32,876 nt of DNA from Chloroflexota bacterium (GTDB taxonomy: Bacteria > Chloroflexota > Dehalococcoidia > CAUJGQ01), in contig CAUJGQ010000068.1 in assembly GCA_963170165.1 (NCBI GenBank), forward strand, positions 1 to 32,876, read 5' to 3'. Position 1 is the stretch's first letter; every line of letters begins with the position of its first letter. The translations under genes and the position numbers were made by a program. The notes beneath the pieces were generated by a model. It worked only from the letters and a program-made list of their open reading frames with translations, searched no databases and had not been told where the DNA came from. Positions 8,148-15,195 of this stretch are shown in pieces.

Positions 8148-9326
8148 ATGTCGATGGGTGCGCTGGCAGGCCTGCGCGTGCTGGATGCCGGACAGATCAT
8201 CGCCGGTCCGTTCGCCGCCACCCTCCTGGGCGAGTTTGGCGCAGAGGTGATCAAAGTCGAGCAACCGCGGATCGGTGACCAGGGCCGTGGCAGTGCGCTG
8301 GAGTTCGCCCAGAACGCGCGCGGCAAGCAGTCGATTACGCTCGACCTGCGCCGCCCGGAAGGACAGGAGCTGTTCCGGTCGTTGGTGGCCCGCTCCGATA
8401 TCGTGGTCGAGAACTTCTTGCCGGGGACAATGGAGCGCTGGGGACTCGGATACGACGCGCTCGCCGCAGTCAATCCTGGCATCGTCATGCTGCGCATTTC
8501 CGGCTACGGACAGACCGGCCCGTATGCCCACAAGTACAGCTTTGACCGCATTGGCATGGCATTCGCGGGGCTGACATACGTCACGGGCTTCCCAGACTCG
8601 CCGCCCGTGCGGCCCGGCTTCTTCATCGCGGACTACGTCACCGGCCTGTGGGGCGCTTTCGGCGTGCTGGCGGCAATTCACAGTCGCGATGTGGCGGGCA
8701 CGGGCCGCGGCCAGATGATTGACATGTCACTGTATGAGTCGGTGTGGCGGCTGTCTGGCCCGCTGGCAGCTAGCTACGCCAAGCATGGTGTCCGGCGGGA
8801 ACGTCAGGGGAACACCATGCCTGGCGTGTCCCCTGCTGACCAGTTCCTGACTGCTGACGGCCATTACCTGGTACTCCACGCCGGCACCGACCGCGTCTTT
8901 GCCCGGCTGATGGAGACGATCGGCCGGCAGGACCTGGTGAGCGACCCACGCTTTGCCACCCGCACCCAACGCAACGCCAGCATGGACGAACTGCACGCGG
9001 TGGTAGGTGCCTGGATCGGCCAAAAGACGCTGGCAGAGGGATTGGCCACGCTGGAGCAGGGCGGCGTACCCGCCAGCCCCGTGAATAGCATTGCCGATAT
9101 CTTCGCAGACCCGCACTTCGCGGCACGGGATAACCTGCTGCGCGTCACCGATCAGGCGCTGGGTGAACTCGTCCAGCCTGGGATCACGCCCCGGCTGAGC
9201 GGCACGCCGGGCCGGGTGACCGGCGGCGCACCGCTGCTCGGAGAGCACAACGACGCGATCTACCTCGGTCTGCTGGAGCTGCCGCCTGAGCGCTATCGCC
9301 ACCTGATGGACACCGGCGTGATATAG
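8148..9326 (+). CDS. Family III CoA-transferase (CaiB/BaiF), second copy
   Basis: 392-aa CoA-transferase, first gene of a three-gene operon. N-terminal GLRVLDAGQIIAGPFAATLL and EFGAEVIKVEQP, RISGYGQTGPY in the middle, catalytic Asp162 in FIADYVTG, then GTGRGQMIDMSLYE. ATG at 8148 was chosen over TTG at 8130 because GGGAAGG lies 6 bp ahead of it; ATG 8154 is a close alternative. It is only family-level similar to the one at 2889 (different active-site context, ADY against GDH), so it is not a recent duplicate. The following hydratase and FAH-type hydrolase suggest that the CoA ester formed here is degraded. The acid substrate is unknown. Confidence 0.93.
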   Translation: MSMGALAGLRVLDAGQIIAGPFAATLLGEFGAEVIKVEQPRIGDQGRGSALEFAQNARGKQSITLDLRRPEGQELFRSLVARSDIVVENFLPGTMERWGLGYDALAAVNPGIVMLRISGYGQTGPYAHKYSFDRIGMAFAGLTYVTGFPDSPPVRPGFFIADYVTGLWGAFGVLAAIHSRDVAGTGRGQMIDMSLYESVWRLSGPLAASYAKHGVRRERQGNTMPGVSPADQFLTADGHYLVLHAGTDRVFARLMETIGRQDLVSDPRFATRTQRNASMDELHAVVGAWIGQKTLAEGLATLEQGGVPASPVNSIADIFADPHFAARDNLLRVTDQALGELVQPGITPRLSGTPGRVTGGAPLLGEHNDAIYLGLLELPPERYRHLMDTGVI

Positions 9327-9340
9327 GGAAGGATACGGCC

Positions 9341-10129
9341 ATGCTGGATTCGCCCGTCCTCTACGAAGTCAAAGACCGTGTTGCCTATCTGACACTCAAC
9401 CGCCCCGAGCGGCTCAACGCGATGAGCGGAGAGATGAGCGCCGCGCTGCGTGAGAGCTGGCATCGCTTCCGCGACGACCCGGAGGCATGGGTGGCGATCA
9501 TCACGGGGAAGGGCGATCGGGCGTTTTGCGCCGGCGCCGACATGAAAGAGCTGGCGGCACGCCAATCCGGCGCCGGGGCGGCTCCGCCATTTGTGGCGGC
9601 TGATATGGATCCTTCGCTCGAATCCGGGTTTGACGTGTTCAAGCCGGTGATCGCGGCGATCAACGGGCATTGCCTGGGCATTGGCCTCACCGTCGCGTTG
9701 GCGGCGGACTTTCGAATCGCTGCCGAGCACGCCATGTTCGGCTTTCCCGAGGTCAAGCGTGGCGTGCCCACCATCATCGGTGCCATTCGTACTCCGTGGG
9801 TAGTGGGCCAGCAGGTGGCATTGGAGATGCTACTCACCGGCGAACTGTATGACACCGGCTACGCGCAGCGGGTTGGCCTGGTCAACCGTGTGGTGCCGGC
9901 GGCCCGGCTCGAGGAGGAGGCGCAGGCGCTGGCTGCCCGGCTGTGCGAGAACGGTCCGCTGGCGATGAAGGTGACCAAGGAGGTGCTCGTACGAGGCCAG
10001 CGGATGCCGTTGGGCGAGGCGTGGCGAATGGGTGAAGCGCTGCGGGCGCACGCGCGCATGACCGAGGACGCGCGCGAGGGGCCGCGGGCGTTCGTGGAGA
10101 AGCGCCGCCCCGACTTCAAGGGCCGCTAA
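9341..10129 (+). CDS. Enoyl-CoA hydratase/isomerase family protein
   Basis: Crotonase-fold enzyme, 262 aa, acting on an acyl-CoA in the cytoplasm. Oxyanion-hole segments are AFCAGADMKEL (61-71) and INGHCLGIGL (107-116). By alignment with rat enoyl-CoA hydratase, the first catalytic Glu (Glu144) is replaced by Thr117, while the second (Glu164) is kept as Glu137 in FGFPE. It may therefore be an isomerase, hydrolase or lyase rather than a standard hydratase. GGGAAGGA precedes the ATG, and the gene lies 14 bp after the CoA-transferase, consistent with translational coupling and use of that enzyme's product. Confidence 0.92.
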   Translation: MLDSPVLYEVKDRVAYLTLNRPERLNAMSGEMSAALRESWHRFRDDPEAWVAIITGKGDRAFCAGADMKELAARQSGAGAAPPFVAADMDPSLESGFDVFKPVIAAINGHCLGIGLTVALAADFRIAAEHAMFGFPEVKRGVPTIIGAIRTPWVVGQQVALEMLLTGELYDTGYAQRVGLVNRVVPAARLEEEAQALAARLCENGPLAMKVTKEVLVRGQRMPLGEAWRMGEALRAHARMTEDAREGPRAFVEKRRPDFKGR

Positions 10130-10154
10130 GGTCAGGGAGAGGAGTAGAACGCTC

Positions 10155-10910
10155 GTGACCGTGTACGCGCGCTTTCGGCATGACGGCCAGGTGGCCTGCG
10201 GCATTGTGGAAGGCGATTCGGTGTACCCGATCCTGGGGGACATGCTCGGGACGCACGAGCGCACGGGCGCCCGGCTGGCGCTGGCGGATGTGAAGTTGCT
10301 GGCGCCCATTGTCCCGACCAAGGTGCACGCTGTGGCGCTCAACTATCGCAGCCACCTGGGCGAGCGGCCACCGCTCACGGTTCCGGGCATGTTCCTCAAG
10401 CCGGGCTCGTGCATTGTCGGGCCGGACGACGCGATCGTGCTGCCCGCTGACGCCGGAAGGGTAGACTACGAGGGTGAGCTGGTAGCGGTCATCGGCCGGA
10501 CCTGCCGTAAGGTATCGGTGGCGGAGGCGCTGGACTACGTCTTTGGTTACACCTGCGGCAATGACGTCTCTGCGCGGGACTGGCAGCGAGAGGACCGTCA
10601 GTGGTGGCGGGCCAAGGGAGCGGATACCTTTGGGCCCATTGGCCCGTGGATCGTGACCGGTTTGGATCCGGCGGCGCTACACCTGGTCACCCGTGTCAAC
10701 GGTGAGGTGAAGCAGGAAACCGGCACCGACCTGCTCATCTTCAGCGTGGCGCAGGTGGTGAGTTTCGCCAGCCAGGCGATGACGCTGGAAGCGGGCGACA
10801 TCATCTTTACCGGCACACCCGGCACGACCGCCACGGCGCGCGATGGCGACGTCTGCGAGGTGGAGGTATCCGGTATTGGTGTGCTGCGCAACCCCGTGCG
10901 CGCTGAGTAG
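10155..10910 (+). CDS. Fumarylacetoacetate hydrolase (FAH) family protein
   Basis: 251-aa enzyme of the FAH fold, which splits or isomerises C-C bonds in acylpyruvates and 2-oxo-ene dioates, or decarboxylates oxaloacetate-like acids. The N-terminal KVHAVALNYRSHLGE and FLKPGSCIVGP are typical. The metal-binding acids are E106 and E108 in VDYEGELVAVIG and D137 in CGNDVSARDWQ. FTGTPGTTATARDGD is the conserved late loop. The start is a GTG with GGGAGAGGAG upstream. Last gene of the CoA-transferase/hydratase operon, 25 bp after the hydratase. It ends 8 bp from the oppositely oriented histidine kinase, with no room for a separate terminator. The exact substrate is not decidable. Confidence 0.92.
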   Translation: MTVYARFRHDGQVACGIVEGDSVYPILGDMLGTHERTGARLALADVKLLAPIVPTKVHAVALNYRSHLGERPPLTVPGMFLKPGSCIVGPDDAIVLPADAGRVDYEGELVAVIGRTCRKVSVAEALDYVFGYTCGNDVSARDWQREDRQWWRAKGADTFGPIGPWIVTGLDPAALHLVTRVNGEVKQETGTDLLIFSVAQVVSFASQAMTLEAGDIIFTGTPGTTATARDGDVCEVEVSGIGVLRNPVRAE

Positions 10911-10918
10911 CCGCCGGT

Positions 10919-13402
10919 TCAGGCTGACTGCTCCGTGACGGCCCGCACAAGGTCGCGCACCTCGCGCAGCTTGAACGGCTTGGAGAAGAACGGCGCGCCC
11001 AGCGTATCGATGAACGCGCGGGTGTCAGGGCTGACGGTGTCACCCGAGGTAAAGATCACCTTGCCCTGCAGTTGCGGAAAGCGCTGCAGAAGCTGATCGT
11101 AGAACACCATCCCGTCCATCTCTGGCATGCGGATATCCGTAATGATCGCATCAAAGGAGCGCTCGGTCAGCCGGGCCAGCGCTTCGGCGCCGGTGCGCAC
11201 GGTCTCCACCTGATGGCCATCGGCCAGCAGCAGGCCGGCCAGCAACTCGCGGATTGATGGCTCGTCGTCCACGACCAGGATGGCGCGCCGGGGCGCCGGT
11301 GGCTCCGGTGCGGGCGGCTCGGCCTCGGGCGCCCCGGCCAGGCGCTGTATGGCGGGCAAATCGATGGTGAAGACGGCGCCGCCATCCGCGGTGTTGTCCG
11401 CCTCGATTCTGCCGCCGTGCTCTTCGATAATGCCGTAGCTGATGGTCAGGCCCAGCCCCGTTCCCTCACCCACCGGCTTGGTCGTGAAGAACGGGTCAAA
11501 CAGGCGGCGGCGGTGTTCATCAGCGATGCCGGTGCCGTTGTCGGCGATGACCACACGGACGCGATCGCCGGATGCCATTGTGGCGATTTGCAGCAACCCG
11601 GGACGTCCTCCCGCGCGGATGGCGTGCTCGGCATTTGTGATGACATTCAGTAGCACCTGCTGAATCTGGTGCGGGTCTGCCAGGCAGGCAGGCAGCGGCT
11701 CGGTGAAGGACCGCTGCACCTCGATGTCGTGCACACGTAGGTCATAGTCGCGCAGCTCCAGCACGCGCTGAATCAGAACGTTAAGGTCGACCTCGCTCTT
11801 CGCCGGCGGGCGGCGGCGGGCAAACGATAGCAGGTTCTGCACGATCTTGGAGGCGCGCTCGGCTTCCTCGTAGATGGTCGTGACGTGGCGCTCCCGCTCT
11901 GGGTCGAGCCCGCGGGCCAGCAGCAGCTGCGCAAAGCCGCTAATGCCGGTGAGCGGGTTGTTCAACTCATGTGCGACCCCGGATACGAGCTGCCCGACGG
12001 ATGCCATCTTCTCGGACTGGAACAGCCGCTCGCGGATGAGTGTTTCCTCCGTCGCGTCATGGAGCGCAAGTGCCGCCGCAGGCTGACCAGTGTCATCGAC
12101 GATCGGTGCGGCGCTGATGGCGATATGGCGGGTGCGATCGCCTGGCGCGGTCAATTCCAGTGCCGACGGCTCGCCCCGGTCCAGCGCCTGGTGGACGGTA
12201 GTGAGCACGGCCCGCAGCTCGGCCGGCTCCAGCGTATCCAGCAGCGCGCGCCCGGCGGGATTGCCTGCCAGCACATTGCCTTCACGATCCAGCAGCACGA
12301 CGCCGTCACGCAGCCCGTCGATGAGCGCGGACAGGCGCTCGCGCTCGGCGGAGCGGGCGCCGCGCAGGCGCTCCACCGCGATGCCCAGTTGATTCGCGAA
12401 CGTTTGGAGCAGCCGTAGTTGTTCAGCGCTGTAGGCGGCTGTGCGCAGGCCGGCCAGCAACACCAGCCCGACGGCGCCGTCACCACTGGTGACCGGGCTG
12501 CTGATCAAGGTGGCTGGTGTGCCATCGAGTGCGATACCGGGACGCGTCTGAGGGTGGCCGGCGTGCACCGGCTCCGCCAGACGGCACGTGTCGTGCGAGA
12601 ACACCGTGAGGGACGCCAGCTCAGCCTCAATCTTGGCCAGCATAGCTTCTCGGAAACGTGGCGCCACAATCCCGCGCGCCGCTACCGTGAGGGTGTGCCA
12701 GCCGTCGGCGCAGAGGAGCGTGGCGGCGGCGTCGCATGGCAGGTGCCGCGCCGCGGCCATGGTCGTGAGTTGCGCCGCGACGCGATCGGTGGCGGCGGTA
12801 CAAAGCGCGCTGGACAGCTCGTAGACCGAGGTGAGCTCTTCGGTACGGGCACGAACCCGCTGCTCCAGCCTGGTATTGACTTCTCGCAGGCGCGCTTCCA
12901 TTTCCACGCGTATCGTGGTGGCGCCGAGCAGCGCCGCGAACACCTCGACTGCCGGAAGATGTGCATCTGACAGACCAGCAGCGAGCAGGCACACGGTTGC
13001 CACCGGGCGGCCGCCGGCATCGCACACCGCCACATCTACAGCCGGGACCGCTGGTATCCCCCCCGCCGGGGCAAGACGGAAGATGGGATGCTCCCCAGCG
13101 CTGTATGCGCGGGCGCCGCCGGCCGGCGCCATCACAGCCGGTGACAGCGGCCGGCGGAGGGCGATGTCTCCCAGCCGATGCGCGACCAGTGCCAGGCTAC
13201 CGCCACGGGTGCCAAACACTGAAGCGATGATGCCGTGCTCCGACAGAGCGCGGCACAGGCCCTCGAAGACGTCGGAGGGTGTCTGCGACTGAGCGACCGA
13301 TGCGACCGCCGCAGTAAAGGTGCGAAGCAGTTCAACCGGGTCACGCGGCTCGCCGGGAATTGAGCCGTGGGCGGTGATGCGCCGGTCCGGCCAAGAGGTC
13401 AC
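10919..13402 (-). CDS. Soluble hybrid sensor histidine kinase (GAF-GAF-PAS-HisKA-HATPase-REC)
   Basis: 827-aa sensor kinase with a fused receiver. Order: GAF-like domain (about 25-165), short coiled coil (165-192), second GAF-like domain (about 195-345), PAS (about 352-455, GLRDGVVLLDREGNVLAGNPA), HisKA with phospho-acceptor His478 in GVAHELNNPLTG, and HATPase (N box around N586-N590; DNGTGIAD; FFTTKPVGEGTGLGLTI). An Ala/Glu/Pro linker (686-705) then joins a receiver domain with acids D712/D713, phospho-acceptor Asp756 in IITDIRMPEMDG, and Lys808. No membrane segment is visible, so it should sense a cytoplasmic signal. GTG start with GGAG 6 bp ahead. No DNA-binding output domain is attached; a separate partner is needed. 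The cysteine-rich small gene lies 115 bp upstream on the same strand. Confidence 0.94.
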   Translation of the reverse strand: MTSWPDRRITAHGSIPGEPRDPVELLRTFTAAVASVAQSQTPSDVFEGLCRALSEHGIIASVFGTRGGSLALVAHRLGDIALRRPLSPAVMAPAGGARAYSAGEHPIFRLAPAGGIPAVPAVDVAVCDAGGRPVATVCLLAAGLSDAHLPAVEVFAALLGATTIRVEMEARLREVNTRLEQRVRARTEELTSVYELSSALCTAATDRVAAQLTTMAAARHLPCDAAATLLCADGWHTLTVAARGIVAPRFREAMLAKIEAELASLTVFSHDTCRLAEPVHAGHPQTRPGIALDGTPATLISSPVTSGDGAVGLVLLAGLRTAAYSAEQLRLLQTFANQLGIAVERLRGARSAERERLSALIDGLRDGVVLLDREGNVLAGNPAGRALLDTLEPAELRAVLTTVHQALDRGEPSALELTAPGDRTRHIAISAAPIVDDTGQPAAALALHDATEETLIRERLFQSEKMASVGQLVSGVAHELNNPLTGISGFAQLLLARGLDPERERHVTTIYEEAERASKIVQNLLSFARRRPPAKSEVDLNVLIQRVLELRDYDLRVHDIEVQRSFTEPLPACLADPHQIQQVLLNVITNAEHAIRAGGRPGLLQIATMASGDRVRVVIADNGTGIADEHRRRLFDPFFTTKPVGEGTGLGLTISYGIIEEHGGRIEADNTADGGAVFTIDLPAIQRLAGAPEAEPPAPEPPAPRRAILVVDDEPSIRELLAGLLLADGHQVETVRTGAEALARLTERSFDAIITDIRMPEMDGMVFYDQLLQRFPQLQGKVIFTSGDTVSPDTRAFIDTLGAPFFSKPFKLREVRDLVRAVTEQSA

Positions 13403-13517
13403 GCGCGGCTCCGTGGCGGCGGCTGCGGGGAGGTCGCACTGGCAGCCGCCGTCTGCAGCAACATGCTAGCAGCCCGTTCGGCGGCCGGTCGATAGAGGTC
13501 TGTCCGCATTGGCGGCG

Positions 13518-13922
13518 CTAGGACTGGCTCCACAGGCGGTTGCGGGCGGCGCAGTGATCGCACATGGAGGCCGGGCGGGACAGGACAAAGGTACCGCTGC
13601 GGACGCGCTCATCGCGGTCTTGGAGGTGGCGCTCGCAGAAGATGGCATGACATTTGGAGCATTGCCCCCAGCGTTCACCGTCGCAGCCTTCCATGCCACA
13701 GAAGCCGCGATTAGAGCGATCAACGGCCCGGGCGCGCCACTCCAGGTGAAGGGCGAGGTCTGCGTGCTTGTCCTGACAGACCGAGCGTGTGCAGACCTCG
13801 CTGCCGTCTTCCCGGCGGCTACCATGCATGGCGCAGAAGGCACGCCCGCAGTACTGGCAGACGCCGGTGGCCGTCAGCCGGCACCGTGAAAACCGTCTGC
13901 GGGTCTGGCAGATACGTGACAT
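13518..13922 (-). CDS. Small cysteine/histidine-rich protein, probable double zinc-binding module
   Basis: Unrecognised 134-aa protein with 14 Cys and several His. The same spacing C-x2-C-x4-C-x2-H occurs twice: C22/C25/C30/H33 and C88/C91/C96/H99. Each is flanked by further pairs (C44-x4-C49-x3-H53 after the first; C75-x4-C80 before and C121-x2-C124 after the second). This looks like two zinc-binding, cross-brace-type modules from an internal duplication. The bacterial function is unknown; a protein or nucleic-acid binding adaptor is possible. ATG at 13922 is preferred because an upstream start at 14003 would add 27 residues of low-complexity sequence and run closer to the divergent gene; neither has a strong ribosome site. 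It sits upstream of the hybrid kinase in the same direction. Confidence 0.75.
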   Translation of the reverse strand: MSRICQTRRRFSRCRLTATGVCQYCGRAFCAMHGSRREDGSEVCTRSVCQDKHADLALHLEWRARAVDRSNRGFCGMEGCDGERWGQCSKCHAIFCERHLQDRDERVRSGTFVLSRPASMCDHCAARNRLWSQS

Positions 13923-14021
13923 CGGCAACCCGGCAGATGCGCGTTGCGCTCGGTGCCCGCTATGGTAACGCAGGAGCGGATGACTGTCGCCCGCGCCCAG
14001 CATGACCGGCGGAGGGACACC

Positions 14022-14438
14022 ATGGCCAGCATGACCGAGGCTCAGCGAGACGCCTTCCTCGCCGTCGCCCGCATTACCACCCTGGTGACCCTCTACCGAG
14101 ATGGCTCACCAGCAGCGGTGCCGGTGTGGCTGGACTGGGATGGCGCGGCTGCGCGATTCTTCACCGGCAGAGACAGCGAGAAGGTGAGGCGCATCCGTCG
14201 CGAGCCGCGCGTAACCCTGCTCATGGCCGAACCTGCGGGCGTGCCCGAGGCGTGGGTGTCCATTGAAGGTGACGCGATCGTCACTGACGAGGACCCGGTG
14301 CCGGTGTTCTCGGCGCTGGCGCGACGCTACTACTCTTCGGAGCAGGCCGAGCGGGCCATCGCCGGGTGGACCGCGATGGCCGGGCGGCTAACGGTGGTGA
14401 AGGTCACACCGCGGCGCATCCGCTCCAGCGTGGGTTGA
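14022..14438 (+). CDS. Pyridoxamine 5'-phosphate oxidase-like flavin protein
   Basis: 138-aa split-barrel protein of the PPOX family, which binds FMN (or F420) and often acts as a small oxidoreductase. Marks: the ARITTLVTLYRDGSPAAVPVW N-terminal strand region (15-35), FFTGRDSEKVRRIRREPRVTLL (start at 47), and WVSIEGDAIV (78-87). ATG at 14022 has GGAGGG 5 bp ahead, so longer readings from 13944 are discarded. It diverges from the cysteine-rich gene and is followed by rpsO. The substrate and whether the cofactor is FMN or F420 cannot be told. Confidence 0.88.
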   Translation: MASMTEAQRDAFLAVARITTLVTLYRDGSPAAVPVWLDWDGAAARFFTGRDSEKVRRIRREPRVTLLMAEPAGVPEAWVSIEGDAIVTDEDPVPVFSALARRYYSSEQAERAIAGWTAMAGRLTVVKVTPRRIRSSVG

Positions 14439-14446
14439 TTCTGTCC

Positions 14447-14476
14447 TTGCTCTCGCCGCCACCGTGACGGTAGGAT
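14447..14476 (+). promoter_or_regulatory. Likely rpsO promoter
   Basis: TTGCTC (14447-14452) and TAGGAT (14471-14476) separated by 18 bp, directly upstream of rpsO; transcription would start near 14483, about 25 nt before the ATG. Reasonable match to a sigma-70 type promoter in a GC-rich context. Confidence 0.45.
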
Positions 14477-14507
14477 GGACGTAAGTCTAACCGAGATCAA
14501 AGGACAC

Positions 14508-14774
14508 ATGCTCACAAAGGAACAGAAAGAAGGCGTCATCGGGGACTATAAGGTCCACGAAGGCGACACCGGCTCGGCCGAAGTCCAGGTAGCGATGCTC
14601 ACGCGGCGGATCAACGATCTGACCGGTCACCTGCGTGAACACAAGCATGACCATGCTTCCCGTCGCGGCCTGTTGAAGCTGGTGGGTCAGCGGCGGCGGC
14701 TGCTCGCCTACCTGAATAAGACCGACGTCGAGCGGTATCGCACCCTGATCGCGCGGCTGGGCCTCCGCAAGTAG
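14508..14774 (+). CDS. rpsO: 30S ribosomal protein S15
   Basis: Small-subunit protein that binds 16S rRNA early in assembly. 88 aa, the usual length. Family marks: [45 protein letters not shown] and the C-terminal [12 protein letters not shown] at 14508 with AAAGGA just ahead; an upstream in-frame ATG at 14475 would add 11 residues absent from the family. It is followed by pnp, the arrangement conserved in many bacteria, with a 421-bp spacer that holds a long hairpin. Confidence 0.97.
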   Translation: MLTKEQKEGVIGDYKVHEGDTGSAEVQVAMLTRRINDLTGHLREHKHDHASRRGLLKLVGQRRRLLAYLNKTDVERYRTLIARLGLRK

Positions 14775-14802
14775 CGGGGGCCTTGCCCTTTCCGGACGGT
14801 GA

Positions 14803-14885
14803 AGGAGGGGGTACGGGAATAGGGAAACCAGCACATGCCCCGCCGCGGCGTATGCGCCTGTTTCCGTATTTCCGTGTTCCCCCCT
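14803..14885 (+). promoter_or_regulatory. Long imperfect hairpin in the rpsO-pnp spacer (possible RNase III site)
   Basis: Bases 14803-14828 pair with 14860-14885: 24 of 26 positions pair (four of them G-U), with mismatches only at 14806/14882 and 14822/14866. The 31-nt interior can pair further (CATGCC against GTATG around a CGCCGCGGCG core). No U-tract follows, so it is not a classical intrinsic terminator. In E. coli the pnp leader carries an RNase III-cleaved stem through which PNPase controls its own mRNA; position and shape here suggest the same role or an rpsO 3' stabiliser. The pairing is seen in the sequence; the role is inference. Confidence 0.6.
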
Positions 14886-15195
14886 GTGCCCCGCAGCCGG
14901 GGCCTCGTCCGGAGCCCGTACCCGACAGCGTACGGATCGGCGGCTGACAGCTTGCAGCCCGGCCGCGGCCTAGTGCCATTGCAGCTTCACCAGCGCAGCG
15001 GCGCGGCGGCCATACCGGCCACGAAGCGCACGGCCACGACAAAGACACATTGCAGCCTACCGGGGAATTCTGCCATGGCGCGGCCCAGGACCGGGGCGCC
15101 ACGGCCAGGGATGCGTTGCGCTTGGACCACGCAAGAGCAGCGTACGCACAGTGAGCGCCCGCGCATGTCGCGGCGGGCCGTGAGGAAGGACAGGA
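14886..15195 (+). other. Untranslated pnp leader
   Basis: No convincing gene. It holds two short hairpins: GCCCC/GGGGC (14888-14903) and CCGTAC/GTACGG (14916-14935). The heptamer TTGCAGC appears three times (14952, 14979, 15050). The last bases carry the pnp ribosome site GAGGAAGGA. With the long hairpin just upstream, the whole rpsO-pnp spacer is about 420 bp, long for a bacterial operon, and points to RNA-level control. Confidence 0.45.

Noticed and set aside
8033-8497. N-terminal extension of the hydrolase-GNAT gene
   Set aside because: The frame stays open upstream only because it is antisense to the divergent CoA-transferase; the hydrolase fold begins at the ATG at 8032.
14952-15056. 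Three copies of TTGCAGC in the pnp leader
   Set aside because: Short motif, uneven spacing; could arise by chance, so noted only in the leader description.
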